Shown here in pieces: positions 34,222 through 42,318 of a DNA stretch of 64,000 bases. The position numbers and the translations under genes are program-made. Under the pieces are notes generated by a model that saw only the letters and a program-made list of their open reading frames with translations, was not told the origin of the DNA and searched no databases. The DNA comes from Streptomyces sp. S465. GTDB lineage: Bacteria > Actinomycetota > Actinomycetes > Streptomycetales > Streptomycetaceae. Each line of letters opens with the position of its first letter. Within the stretch, counting starts at the first letter, position 1. The stretch lies in NCBI RefSeq assembly GCF_026898115.1, contig NZ_CP114036.1, positions 3,720,001 to 3,784,000 of the forward strand, given 5' to 3'.

Positions 34222-35100
34222 ATGCCGCACTACACCTCGTATGACGGAACCCAGCTGGCCTACCGCGTCCTGGCGGCCCGGGACGGCTCCGCGGGGCCGC
34301 CGCTGATCTGCCTGGCGGGCGGGCCGGGGCGGAACGCCGCGTATCTGGGCGACCTCGGCGGGCTGGACGCCCATCACACCCTCGTCGTCCCCGACAGCCG
34401 CGGCACCGGGGAATCCCCGCCGGCCGCCGACCCCAGCGGCTACGCCTTCCCCGGACTCGCCGAGGACCTCGAGGCGCTCCGCCGCCATCTGGACCTCGGC
34501 CGCTTCGCGCTGCTCGCCCATGACGCGGCCGCCGCGACCGCCCAGGCGTACGCGGCCGCCCACCCCGAGCGGCTCAGCCGGCTGATCCTGGTGAGTCCGG
34601 GCGCCCGGCTCCAGGGCCAACTCCCCGAGGACGCCCGGGAGATCTTCGAATCCCGCGCCGACGAGCCCTGGTGGCAGGAGGCGTACCGGGCGGTGCAGCT
34701 GCTGCCCGACACCACCGACCTCGCCGAGGTGCGCAGACTGCTGCTCCAGGCCGCCCCCATGGCGTACGGCCGCTGGGACGAGCCCCAGCAGGCCCACGCC
34801 CGGAGCGAGGGCGAGCAGCTGGGGCCGGTGGCGAGGGCCGGTTTCTGGCAGGGCGTCGACGAGGCGGGGCGGCGCGCGGTGCTGGCCCGGCTGCGCGAGG
34901 TGCCCTGCCCGGTGCTGGTGATCACCGGCGACCGGGACGCGGTGACCGGGACGCGGGCCGGGGAGGTGGTCGCCGAGTCCTTCCCGGACGGGCGGGCGCG
35001 GGCGCTGCACGGGGTGGGCCACTATCCGTGGGTCGACGAGCCGGATCTCTTCCGTCCGGTGGTCGAGGACTTCCTGGCGGACCGCCCGGCGCGACCGTGA
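34222..35100 (+). CDS. Alpha/beta hydrolase with an Asp at the nucleophile position
   Basis: A 292-residue alpha/beta hydrolase resembling proline iminopeptidases (CLAGGPGRNAAYLGDL, DSRGTGESPP). At the nucleophile elbow, where GxSxG is expected, the sequence reads LLAHDAAAAT: Asp stands in place of Ser, and the glycines are alanines. The acid (GDRDAVTG) and the histidine (GVGHYPWVDEP) are in place. It is therefore either a non-peptidase such as a dehalogenase- or epoxide-hydrolase-like enzyme or a catalytically changed relative. The ATG at 34222 has weak upstream support. Confidence 0.78.
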   Translation: MPHYTSYDGTQLAYRVLAARDGSAGPPLICLAGGPGRNAAYLGDLGGLDAHHTLVVPDSRGTGESPPAADPSGYAFPGLAEDLEALRRHLDLGRFALLAHDAAAATAQAYAAAHPERLSRLILVSPGARLQGQLPEDAREIFESRADEPWWQEAYRAVQLLPDTTDLAEVRRLLLQAAPMAYGRWDEPQQAHARSEGEQLGPVARAGFWQGVDEAGRRAVLARLREVPCPVLVITGDRDAVTGTRAGEVVAESFPDGRARALHGVGHYPWVDEPDLFRPVVEDFLADRPARP

Positions 35101-35266
35101 ACCGCGAACCGGGACCCGGGAACCGGCGGGAGCGCCGCGCGGGGCGCCGGACGGCGGGCGCGCCCCGGCCGACCATGAACGCGGTGTGTCAGTCGTATGG
35201 CGGCACCCGCCGATCCGTTGTGCCCGTCCCGCCCCCGCCCTATCGTCGAGAGCACAGCACGACAAC

Positions 35267-35341
35267 GGCCGTGTGCCCGAGTGGTTTAGGGGCTCGCCTG
35301 CAAAGCGAGTTACGTGGGTTCGATTCCCGCCACGGCCTCCA
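35267..35341 (+). tRNA. tRNA-Cys (anticodon GCA)
   Basis: Complete cloverleaf with an encoded CCA end: acceptor GGCCGTG/CACGGCC, anticodon stem CTCGC/GCGAG with loop CTGCAAA (anticodon GCA), T-arm GTGGG-TTCGATT-CCCGC. Its last 45 bases are part of the 46-bp element junction repeat, so the integrated element restores the gene's 3' end exactly. The element's own hairpin follows it. Confidence 0.95.
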
Positions 35342-35342
35342 C
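35297..35342. repeat. attL, 46-bp junction repeat
   Basis: Identical over 46 bp to 51805-51850. It covers the anticodon loop, T-arm and acceptor 3' strand of tRNA-Cys plus one base. Confidence 0.95.
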
Positions 35343-35363
35343 GCGCTTTACCAGGCAAAACAG

Positions 35364-35395
35364 AAGGGCGGCACCCCGGGAAGGGTGCCGCCCTT
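35364..35395. terminator. Element-encoded hairpin next to tRNA-Cys
   Basis: Perfect 13-bp inverted repeat AAGGGCGGCACCC / GGGTGCCGCCCTT with a 6-nt loop. It can end both the tRNA transcript (rightward) and the DUF6551 transcript (leftward). It replaces the chromosomal terminator that now lies beyond attR. Confidence 0.85.
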
Positions 35396-35403
35396 AGCGT
35401 CGT

Positions 35404-35426
35404 CCGTCTCAGTTCCCGTCTCGGTT
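35404..35426. repeat. Left arm-type repeat pair (CCGTCTC)
   Basis: CCGTCTC-AGTTC-CCGTCTC, two heptamers 12 bp apart, with a near-identical copy at 51679-51700 close to the right junction. The position inside both ends suggests arm-type binding sites for integrase or excisionase. Confidence 0.55.
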
Positions 35427-35498
35427 AACGATCACGAGCGAAGAAAGCGCACTGCCTACGCACCGCAGGTAACGGGCGGGGCATAGCGTCTGCTGGGG

Positions 35499-36362
35499 CT
35501 ACTCGAAAATGTTCGGGACGGGGATGCGGTTGGTGCTGGCACGGCGGTTGGCGTTCCAGGCGGCAGCAACCGACAAGTGAGCAGCCTTGAGACGGCCTTT
35601 GGTGCCGTCGGCACGGGTGTTGTTGTTGGTGGCGATGGTCTGAATCTTGGCCTTGAAGGAGGTGGGGTCTCCCTGACTCTTGAGCTTCTTCGCCAACTCC
35701 TTGGGCTTGACCACGTCGGGGTGCTTGGACACCACGATCGCGATACCACCGATGGTGACGGAGTGCCAGGTGTCGGGGTGGCGGCCCCAGGCGTCCTCGG
35801 CGATGCTGAGCGCCAGGTCCAAGGTTTCGGGGCCGTACTCCATGACGATGTCGAGGATCCCCTTGATGCCGCGCACGCCGTTGGTGGTGCGGCTGCCGAC
35901 CTTGAGCTGGTGCTTCTCCAGGACGGTGTTGGTGTCCACGAAGAGCGGGTGCCCGGCCAGCACGCCGATCCTGAACTCGTCGTTCGGACCGACCTTCGAC
36001 GATTCCTTGTTCTTGATGATGAACAGGGACGCTTCGTTGGCCGTCGACAGATTGAAGTGCACCTCGCAGTTGATGGTCTCGACGGCCTCGCGGACCCTCT
36101 TCGGGACCTTGACCTCCCCAGCCAGGATGAGCTGGCAGGCGTAGACGCGGTGCATGCCGTCCACCGCGTACTTGCCATCTGCGCGCTGCGAGAGGATCAG
36201 CGTTCCGAGCGCGGTGGGGACCAGCTTCTCGGCCATGGCCCTCGCGCGCGTCTTGTTGAGTTGGCGCTGCGAGCGGGCGTCGAACTTGATGGTTCTCGGG
36301 TCCACCTTCAAGTACTTGATCGGGTGGTCCGGGATGTCGTAGCTGTAGTCCTTGCTGGGCAA
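35499..36362 (-). CDS. DUF6551 ParB-like protein
   Basis: A 287-residue protein with the VDGMHRVYACQL motif of the ParB/sulfiredoxin fold and, overall, the look of DUF6551 proteins found in actinophages and plasmids. It starts at a TTG with AGGAG five bases upstream. The N-terminal DYSYDIPDHPIKYLKVDPRTIKFD leads into the fold; the rest is helical and basic (NNNTRADGTKGRLKAAH). Role unknown: candidates are DNA binding or nucleotide hydrolysis. Codon use is less GC-biased than the chromosome. Three hairpin repeats precede it; it lies between attL and integrase. Confidence 0.75.
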   Translation of the reverse strand: MPSKDYSYDIPDHPIKYLKVDPRTIKFDARSQRQLNKTRARAMAEKLVPTALGTLILSQRADGKYAVDGMHRVYACQLILAGEVKVPKRVREAVETINCEVHFNLSTANEASLFIIKNKESSKVGPNDEFRIGVLAGHPLFVDTNTVLEKHQLKVGSRTTNGVRGIKGILDIVMEYGPETLDLALSIAEDAWGRHPDTWHSVTIGGIAIVVSKHPDVVKPKELAKKLKSQGDPTSFKAKIQTIATNNNTRADGTKGRLKAAHLSVAAAWNANRRASTNRIPVPNIFE

Positions 36363-36377
36363 GGCTTCTCCTTATAC

Positions 36378-36477
36378 GTCAGCGCCCCAGTGGGGGCGAC
36401 AGCGACTTTTTTGTGTCAGCGCCCCAGTGGGGGCGACGGCGACACAACGTCAGCTCCCGAATGCGGGAGACGGCGAC
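36378..36477 (-). repeat. Three 29-nt hairpin repeats in the DUF6551 leader
   Basis: Copies at 36378-36406, 36415-36443 and 36449-36477, each GTCAG, a 6-bp stem with a 4-nt loop, then AC(A/G)GCGAC. Copies 1 and 2 have stem CGCCCC/GGGGCG; copy 3 has CTCCCG/CGGGAG, with two base pairs exchanged as pairs. They end two bases before the ribosome site of the DUF6551 gene. Confidence 0.85.
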
Positions 36478-36528
36478 TGACGATCAGAGTATCGGACAAC
36501 TCGCCCGTTTGGAGGCGAATTTCATTCG

Positions 36529-37788
36529 TCAGGCCATGCCCTCGCCGCCGTCGTCCGCCGACCGAAGCGCGTCGGACTGCCAGATCAAGCCGTCCACCTG
36601 CCTCGCGACGTCGGCCCGCACGGCGTCCACCATGTGCTGATAGCGAGCGGCCATGGCGGTGGTCGACCACCCCATGAGGCCCATGACGGCGCGCTCGGGG
36701 ACTCCGAGGATGAGCAGGACCGTGGCGGCCGTGTGGCGCGCGTCGTGCAGGCGGCCGTCACGAACGTTCGCCTCTACCAGTAGCGCCTTCCACTCGGCCC
36801 AGTCCTTCCGATGGGAAGAGATGCGGCCGTACTCGTCGGGGAACACCCACCCCCCTTCCTGCCAGCGCGTACCGGCCGCCTCTCGTTCCGCGTCCTGCGC
36901 CTTGCGGTGGGCGCGGAGCAGGTCAACGAGCTGTTCCGGGAGACCAACCGCGCGGCGGCCGGCACGCGATTTGGTGGTGGACGTCTCCGGGTTGCTACGT
37001 CGCCTCTGCGGGCAGTACCCGGCCTTGTGTCCGCAGGGTTCCGTGCACCCGTGCGCGTACTGCGGGCGGTGGCGACTGCGGCGGACCATCAGGAACCCAC
37101 CGTCAAGGTCTACGTCCTCCCACTTCAGGCCCAGCACTTCCCCCTGCCTCAGTCCGAGGGCAAGGGCTACGGCCCAGCGTGCGGAGTTGCGGTGCCGGTC
37201 GGCAGCCTTCAGCAGGCGCTGCACCTCGGCTACGGTGTAGGGCTCCACCTCGTACTCCCCCACCTTCGGGGCCTTGGCCAACTGAACTGGGTTCTTGCCG
37301 AGGTGGCCACGGCGCACGGCCTCATTGAGCGCGGCGCGGAAAGTGCGGTGTGCCTGGTGGGCGGTCGCAGGCTTGCTGCCGTTGGCCTGCATCTTCGCGT
37401 AGAACGCTTCGATGTGCTCGGGCTTGAGCCTGTCGAGGCGGTGGGCACCCAAGCCGGGGATGAGGTGCTTCCGCACGGCGACGCCGTACCCGACCATCGT
37501 GTTGTCGTTAACTGTGAGGGGCGCGACGTTCTCAATCCAGTGCGTCAACCACGCCTTGACCGTCCAGGGCTTGCCCGGCTTGCGCACGGTCTTTGCGTCG
37601 CGCTGCCGCTCCAACTCCCGTACGGCTTCAGTGACCGCCGCACGGGTCTTGCGCTCGACATGACGGCGGTCCGGCTTGCCGTCGTCCCGTATGCCGACGG
37701 TGACCCGGCCGTGCCACTTGCCGTCTTTGCCGAAGTAGATGGAACTCCGACCGTTCGGCTGTCGAGTGCGCTTCTTTTCCTCTGCCAC
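36529..37788 (-). CDS. int: Tyrosine integrase of the element
   Basis: A 419-residue tyrosine recombinase. The catalytic residues are visible: Arg in ALGLRQGEVLGLKWEDVD, HDARHT (His-x-x-Arg), the GWS turn, and Tyr in ARYQHMVDAVRAD. The N-terminal part has the AP2-like and SAM-like core-binding segments (KAWLTHWIENVAPLTVNDNTMVGY). I place the start at GTG 37788 (VAEEKKRTRQ), seven bases after AGGAG; the longer frame would run through the structured leader. It catalyses integration into and excision from tRNA-Cys. Confidence 0.95.
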   Translation of the reverse strand: MAEEKKRTRQPNGRSSIYFGKDGKWHGRVTVGIRDDGKPDRRHVERKTRAAVTEAVRELERQRDAKTVRKPGKPWTVKAWLTHWIENVAPLTVNDNTMVGYGVAVRKHLIPGLGAHRLDRLKPEHIEAFYAKMQANGSKPATAHQAHRTFRAALNEAVRRGHLGKNPVQLAKAPKVGEYEVEPYTVAEVQRLLKAADRHRNSARWAVALALGLRQGEVLGLKWEDVDLDGGFLMVRRSRHRPQYAHGCTEPCGHKAGYCPQRRRSNPETSTTKSRAGRRAVGLPEQLVDLLRAHRKAQDAEREAAGTRWQEGGWVFPDEYGRISSHRKDWAEWKALLVEANVRDGRLHDARHTAATVLLILGVPERAVMGLMGWSTTAMAARYQHMVDAVRADVARQVDGLIWQSDALRSADDGGEGMA

Positions 37789-37822
37789 AGGCAGACTCCT
37801 GTTCATGGTGCCGGGATGGAGA

Positions 37823-37865
37823 CCGGGGCGGCGGGCTGTCCTGTCCGGGAGTGCCGCCGCCCCGG
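37823..37865 (-). ncRNA. Constant-loop stem-loop, copy 1 (xis-int gap)
   Basis: A 12-bp perfect stem (CCGGGGCGGCGG and complement) enclosing a 19-nt loop that reads CACTCCCGGACAGGACAGC on the minus strand, followed by CGGTCTCCATCCCG. It sits between the excisionase stop and the integrase start. Confidence 0.75.
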
Positions 37866-37871
37866 GCGTCG

Positions 37872-38099
37872 TCAAGCGGCTCGTCGGGCCGCGCGTCGCC
37901 GGGCGAGGTACGCGGCCGGCGCGTCGGCAGGGACGCGGCGGAGCCGGCCGATGTCGATGGACTCCAGCTCTCCGGTGCGGATGAGCGCGAAGCAGGTGGT
38001 CCGGCCGATGCGGAGTCGGCGGGCAGCCTCTTCGACCGTGAGGAGAACCAGCGTCGTGTCGTCGTCAGCGGGGGAAGTGACGGTGCCGTGTTCGTCCAA
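37872..38099 (-). CDS. xis: Excisionase (AlpA/HTH_17 type)
   Basis: A 75-residue protein with the VEEAARRLRIGRTTCFALIRTGELESIDIGRLRRVP pattern (in part) of MerR-like excisionases. It would direct the integrase toward excision. The start is a TTG with AGGAG six bases upstream. It is 83 bp upstream of integrase and shares its transcript. A structured repeat lies between the two genes. Confidence 0.9.
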   Translation of the reverse strand: MDEHGTVTSPADDDTTLVLLTVEEAARRLRIGRTTCFALIRTGELESIDIGRLRRVPADAPAAYLARRRAARRAA

Positions 38100-38723
38100 G
38101 GCTCACTCCTGTTCGACTCAGTTCGTGGGTGATGCCGGGGTGCTCGGGGGTGGGACCGATGTTGGGAGTCCGCGTCTGTCCGAGGTGCTGATTTCTGCGT
38201 CACCTGCGTCATCTGCGTCATTCGCGCCTCTGACCTGCTGATTCCGGGTGACGCAGGACCCTGGGTCTCCGTCACCGGTGACGGAGACTTCGTCACTCGG
38301 GTGACGCAGGTGACGCGGGGTGACGCAGGAATCGGCCGTCTGCGTCACCGCTGTTTCGCCAGGTCACGCGCCGTTTACGGGGTGTGGGTGACGCAGGTGA
38401 CGCAGCGTCTCTCTACTTAGGACAAAGAGGGGTGCTGTCTGTTGTGGTGCGCGGCTCAGAGAGTGAAGAAGGAGCCGCTTCGCGGCGCACCATGCAGGGC
38501 GGCGTCCGCCGCCGAACAGCAAGAGGAGCACGGGCGGCCGGGTGCTCCTCTTGCTTGTGTGAGCGGTCCCGGTGCCACGCGGTTAGAAAGCCGTTTCCTG
38601 CTCTGGCGGGGCGGCACGGCTGCCGATCGCACGGAGCTGAGCGGGGGTCATGCCTCCATCACGGATCGGCGAAGACCGCGGTGGGCTCCCAATCGCAGGG
38701 GCAGGTGGCCCGCGACGGACTGG
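38100..38723. repeat. Iteron-like TGACGCA array and downstream region
   Basis: About 620 bp without a gene. Nine exact copies of TGACGCA (three plus one on the minus strand, five on the plus strand) lie at 38196-38404, with further one-mismatch copies. The array fits an origin of replication or a transfer-locus (clt) repeat set. The remaining part carries a strong terminator at 38518-38555 and a small GCCGC-TTC-GCGGC hairpin. Confidence 0.75.
38518..38555. terminator. Hairpin terminator after the membrane cargo gene
   Basis: Perfect 14-bp inverted repeat AGCAAGAGGAGCAC / GTGCTCCTCTTGCT, 10-nt loop, 170 bp past the stop of the leftward gene at 38724. Confidence 0.8.
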
Positions 38724-39671
38724 CTACCGGGTATCGCTTGGTGGGTTGTCACCAGCAGTTGGGCCGGTCCTAGCTGTCGTACTGGTGGGCGATTGGGCTT
38801 GTCCTGGTTGGGTCGGTTGTGTGGGCACGGTGCCCTGCGGCGGCTCTCGCGAGCCGGTGGGCTGGTAGGAGTTCCGGGTCTTCCACGCGAGCCACAGCCC
38901 CAAAACGGTGGCGAGGCCTGCCGCAATGAGGGCCAACTCCTCGATCATCTTTTTGAACCAGCCGTAGGCGTCGGCAACCCAAGAGGTAGCGCCTTCCTCC
39001 TTTCGAGCTTCCTTGACCTCTGCATCGGCGGTGATCGGCGGCTTCTCGTAGAGGACCGTTGTCGTGTTCTCGTAGTAGGAAGTCACGGTGAGGGCGAAGT
39101 ACACGGTCCCGGCCTCCTTGGGAGTCACCTCCCAAACCCAAGCTGGTCCGTCCTTAAATCGGGGGTCATCTGTCACGGACTGGCGCTTGGAAGAAATGGG
39201 CGTGCAGGTAGCAACGCCCGAACAGTGGAGGCTGACAGTGACCTGGCCACCCACGGTCACCTTCTCGCTCTGTACGTCCTCCTTCTTCACAACCCAGGTG
39301 CCTAGAACCGCAGCTCGAAAATACGACGGCTTGCCGACTGTCAGCCTGAGCGAAGACGGCTTGGTGTAGTCGAGGCGGCCAGTGAAGAGTTGCTTGCGAG
39401 CACGGTCTAGCTGCGCTTCGAAGTGGTCGCCGCCGCTACATGTCGCCCCCCTGTCGCAACCCTCCCGCTTCTCAACACTCGGTCGCGAATCGACCCATAA
39501 CAACAGTGTCGCGGAAACTAACGCGGAAAGGAGGGCTGCGATGGTTGTCTTACGGACCCGACGGAGAGCAAGCGGCGATGCCATCCAGTCCCGGATTCGT
39601 CGCTTCGCTGTGTCATGTATCGGCCCTGCCGGAGTAGCTAGGTCCCCATCATCCTCGTTCGGTCGAAACAC
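38724..39671 (-). CDS. Two-helix membrane protein, element cargo
   Basis: A 315-residue protein of unknown family. After a basic cytoplasmic start there is a membrane helix (IAALLSALVSATLLLWV, about residues 44-60), an extracytoplasmic domain of about 180 residues with four cysteines (GCDRGATCS; SLHCSGVATCTP), a second helix (LALIAAGLATVLGLWLAW) and a Pro/Thr/Gln-rich tail. The GTG start has GGAGG eight bases upstream. Base composition is lower in GC than the element backbone, suggesting separate acquisition. Function unknown; the layout resembles exclusion or sensor proteins, which is speculation. Confidence 0.75.
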   Translation of the reverse strand: MFRPNEDDGDLATPAGPIHDTAKRRIRDWMASPLALRRVRKTTIAALLSALVSATLLLWVDSRPSVEKREGCDRGATCSGGDHFEAQLDRARKQLFTGRLDYTKPSSLRLTVGKPSYFRAAVLGTWVVKKEDVQSEKVTVGGQVTVSLHCSGVATCTPISSKRQSVTDDPRFKDGPAWVWEVTPKEAGTVYFALTVTSYYENTTTVLYEKPPITADAEVKEARKEEGATSWVADAYGWFKKMIEELALIAAGLATVLGLWLAWKTRNSYQPTGSREPPQGTVPTQPTQPGQAQSPTSTTARTGPTAGDNPPSDTR

Positions 39672-39854
39672 GCAGGCCCCCTCCCTGTGTTTGCGCTGGC
39701 GCCCACGCTGAAGAGGTTGGGTGCCGAACGAGGGGACAACATTACTGGCATGGCGCGTAGTGTGGAATTTGATGTTGATAGGGCGGTGAGATCACGTCCC
39801 TCGTCTGAGTGCCGAGGGGCGTGGTCTAGGCACGAGCGGTCGTGGTCCGCGCGG

Positions 39855-41333
39855 TCAGAAAGCCGCTTCCTGCTCGGGCGGGGACGATGCGGCGCACGGC
39901 CGCGAGATTTCGATGTAGCGCGACGTCTTGGTGCGTCCCCAGTCGATCAGGACGCCCCGGGCCGCGAGCGTGGGCTGAAGCCGCTTGAGACGGTCTGAGA
40001 GCACCTTGCCGGTAGTCGGCCACCCTTTAGGCAGGGGACGGCACTCCTCGCCCGCGTAGAGGCCCGTGAGGCAGTGCAGCCATTCGGCGGACGTCATCCG
40101 CTGCTCGGTTCCCGGGTCGATGCCGCCGGCGTGCTTCAGCACGGTCTGTGCCAGCAAGTCGCCCTCAATGACGTCGTCGTTGAGGTCGTCCAGACTGGCC
40201 CGATAGGCGGCGAGCGCTCCCAGACCGGTGGCCGCGTCGAGCTGCGCGCACAGGTGCGCGAAGTCGGCCATCCGCAGATCGGTCGGGATGTCCGCCTCAG
40301 CCGCGCGCACCTGCACCGTGAGGTCGAGGAGAGAGCCAAGGATGACGGGCAAAACCTCTGCGAAGTCGGACCACAGTTCCGCCTCGGTGCGCCGGACGCG
40401 GGGGCGTTCCAGCCGCAGGGGCAACAGCCGCTCCGCGAGGTCGGGCCGGATCACGCCCACGTCGATGCCGGTCAGGAGCAGGGGACGGCGGTAGCCGACG
40501 CGGAAGACGTCCCCGTCGGTGAACAGTGCGCGCTTGACGTTCTCCGCCCCGGTCACGATGCAGCACATCGCGTCGGACAGCTCCGGGGTCATGTGGGAGA
40601 GATTGTCCAGAGCGGTGACCCAACCGGCCGCCACCGCCGTGATCAGGTTCTCCTCATCCTTCGGCGCCCGTCGCAGGTCCCCGGTCATGCCCTCGATGAT
40701 CCGCACGAGCATCCGCCCACCGGTGGACTTGCCCGCGCCCTGCGGTCCGGTGAGGAACGGGGCCGGGACGGGCACGGTCGGACCCAGGCAACCGATGAGC
40801 CACGCGATGGCCAGGCACTCGGTCTCCGCGTTGGCGAAGTTGCACAGTCGCATCAGCAGGTCGATGCCCTTGCCGTCGGTGTCCTTCGCCGGCAGGGGCA
40901 GTTCCCCTGTGAGCTGGGTACGCCGCCAGGAGACTTCCTGCGGGTCCGGGGTGCGAATGTCCCATCCGGTGGGGTGGATGCGTACGGACTGCCCGTCGCT
41001 TCGGCCCAGGTCCAGCCACGTGGCCCCGTCATAGCCGGGGGCGACGCGGATGTGCACGGGCTGGACGTCCTCGGTCAGCGCCAATGCTTCGATCAGGTCG
41101 AGCGCCTCTTTCATGGCGGTGCCGTTGAACACGCCCACTCCGTCGCGGAAGAGACCGACCATGAGTTCCTGCCGGTGGCTGCCGGTGGTGCCTTGGGAGC
41201 GGATCGGGCGGGCCACGGGGTGGCCGTTCCTCTGCGCGTACACGGTGCCGTCAGCGGTGCGGAAGTACCGGAAGTGGGCTTGGGCGTAGTCGGTGATGAT
41301 CTCGCGTGCCGGGTTCTTGTCGTCGTCGGCCAT
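39855..41333 (-). CDS. Replication ATPase/helicase of the element
   Basis: A 492-residue protein with Walker A GPQGAGKST, a Walker-B-like VTALDNLS, and an arginine-finger candidate further on (LLPLRLERPRVR). The layout is that of plasmid/phage helicase-like ATPases that work with a primase-polymerase. It starts two bases after the primase-polymerase stop, so the two are a coupled replication pair. The role is unwinding or loading at the element's origin; this follows from the pairing rather than from a proven family function. Confidence 0.82.
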   Translation of the reverse strand: MADDDKNPAREIITDYAQAHFRYFRTADGTVYAQRNGHPVARPIRSQGTTGSHRQELMVGLFRDGVGVFNGTAMKEALDLIEALALTEDVQPVHIRVAPGYDGATWLDLGRSDGQSVRIHPTGWDIRTPDPQEVSWRRTQLTGELPLPAKDTDGKGIDLLMRLCNFANAETECLAIAWLIGCLGPTVPVPAPFLTGPQGAGKSTGGRMLVRIIEGMTGDLRRAPKDEENLITAVAAGWVTALDNLSHMTPELSDAMCCIVTGAENVKRALFTDGDVFRVGYRRPLLLTGIDVGVIRPDLAERLLPLRLERPRVRRTEAELWSDFAEVLPVILGSLLDLTVQVRAAEADIPTDLRMADFAHLCAQLDAATGLGALAAYRASLDDLNDDVIEGDLLAQTVLKHAGGIDPGTEQRMTSAEWLHCLTGLYAGEECRPLPKGWPTTGKVLSDRLKRLQPTLAARGVLIDWGRTKTSRYIEISRPCAASSPPEQEAAF

Positions 41334-41335
41334 GG

Positions 41336-42229
41336 TCACAGTCCCAACGTGGTGCGGGCGTTGGTCCACGCGTCCATGCAGTGCCGGACGGTCTCGCCCT
41401 TGGTCTGCGCGGCGGTGAACAGGCGGTTGACGTGGGTGTCGGTGAGGCAGCCGCACCGGCCGTGCCTGGACAGCACCGCGAGGAACGTCCGGTACACGGT
41501 CGCGTGCACCGCACTGCGCGCCTCGGTGATGCGCTGTTCGGCCATCGCGATGCCACGATCCAGGTAGACAGGCGTGCGGTGCGGGCACTCCCCGACTCCC
41601 GGCCCTGCGGGCACGGTAACGGCGTGCGGCGCCGGTCGGGCCGGGGAAGGCTTCTTCGCCGCAAGCGCACGCACGGCGTCCGGCAGGTTGACCATGTGGC
41701 CGGTGCCGGGCCCGAGATAGCGGGCGTAGGACATGGACGACTTGATGTCGACACCGGGACGCACGGCGTTGTGGGAGGTCATGGCGCCCCGGTAGATCCA
41801 GTGCTCGCCCCGCGTCGTCTGCACGGTCCGGGTGGCGGGCAGGGAACCGCGGGCCCATTCGATGGCTTCCGCGTCGTCCAGGTCGACCACGGTTAGCCCG
41901 GCCCCACCGGGGTGGTAGGCGACCGCCACCGCCTCACGCCACACCCGGCCCCATGCGGGCGAGGTGAGGACGTGCGGGTCGGTGGTGGCGGCGGCCCACG
42001 CGTGGCACGGCGCCGGGCACAGGCACGGTCCCGGCGTCTTCATGTTCGGCCGGCCGCCGCACCGGGGCGGGGCGCCCGCGCAGCTGCGGCAGTTGCCGAA
42101 CGGGACCTTGCCCGCCCGCAGAGGGAGGACCGGGACACCGGCCGCCGCGAGGGCGAGGGCGGTGCGCAGGTGGCTCCCCTCCGGGTGATTCCCTCCGGCG
42201 GGGCGCCGGGCCTTGCAGTCAGGTGTCAT
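41336..42229 (-). CDS. Bifunctional DNA primase/polymerase (Prim-Pol)
   Basis: A 297-residue Prim-Pol protein. The N-terminal ALALAAAGVPVLPLRAGKVPF and the LTVVDLDDAEAIEWARG motif (catalytic Asp residues) match the family, and a zinc-like cluster CRSCAGAPPRCGG precedes them. Such proteins are the replication initiators of one group of AICEs. The ATG at 42229 is nine bases from AGGAG. A constant-loop stem-loop lies immediately upstream. It is directly followed by the ATPase gene. Confidence 0.88.
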   Translation of the reverse strand: MTPDCKARRPAGGNHPEGSHLRTALALAAAGVPVLPLRAGKVPFGNCRSCAGAPPRCGGRPNMKTPGPCLCPAPCHAWAAATTDPHVLTSPAWGRVWREAVAVAYHPGGAGLTVVDLDDAEAIEWARGSLPATRTVQTTRGEHWIYRGAMTSHNAVRPGVDIKSSMSYARYLGPGTGHMVNLPDAVRALAAKKPSPARPAPHAVTVPAGPGVGECPHRTPVYLDRGIAMAEQRITEARSAVHATVYRTFLAVLSRHGRCGCLTDTHVNRLFTAAQTKGETVRHCMDAWTNARTTLGL

Positions 42230-42267
42230 GCTGTAGGTCTCCTGTTCTGCTACGTCGGGATTGGAGA

Positions 42268-42313
42268 CCGTGGACGGCGGGCTGTCCTTGTCCGGGAGTG
42301 CCGCCGCCCACGG
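42268..42313 (-). ncRNA. Constant-loop stem-loop, copy 2 (before Prim-Pol)
   Basis: A 13-bp stem around the 20-nt loop CACTCCCGGACAAGGACAGC on the minus strand, followed by CGGTCTCCAATCCCGACGTAG. One stem pair is G-U if read as minus-strand RNA but A-C if read on the plus strand, supporting a minus-strand transcript. Confidence 0.8.
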
Positions 42314-42318
42314 GCAAG

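Noticed and set aside
36378..36477. CRISPR array
   Set aside because: The 29-nt units resemble repeats but the spacers are 5-8 nt, copies are only three, and no cas gene is in the window.
37789..37875. Earlier start for integrase
   Set aside because: It would translate the constant-loop stem-loop; the GTG at 37788 has AGGAG at seven bases like the sister genes.
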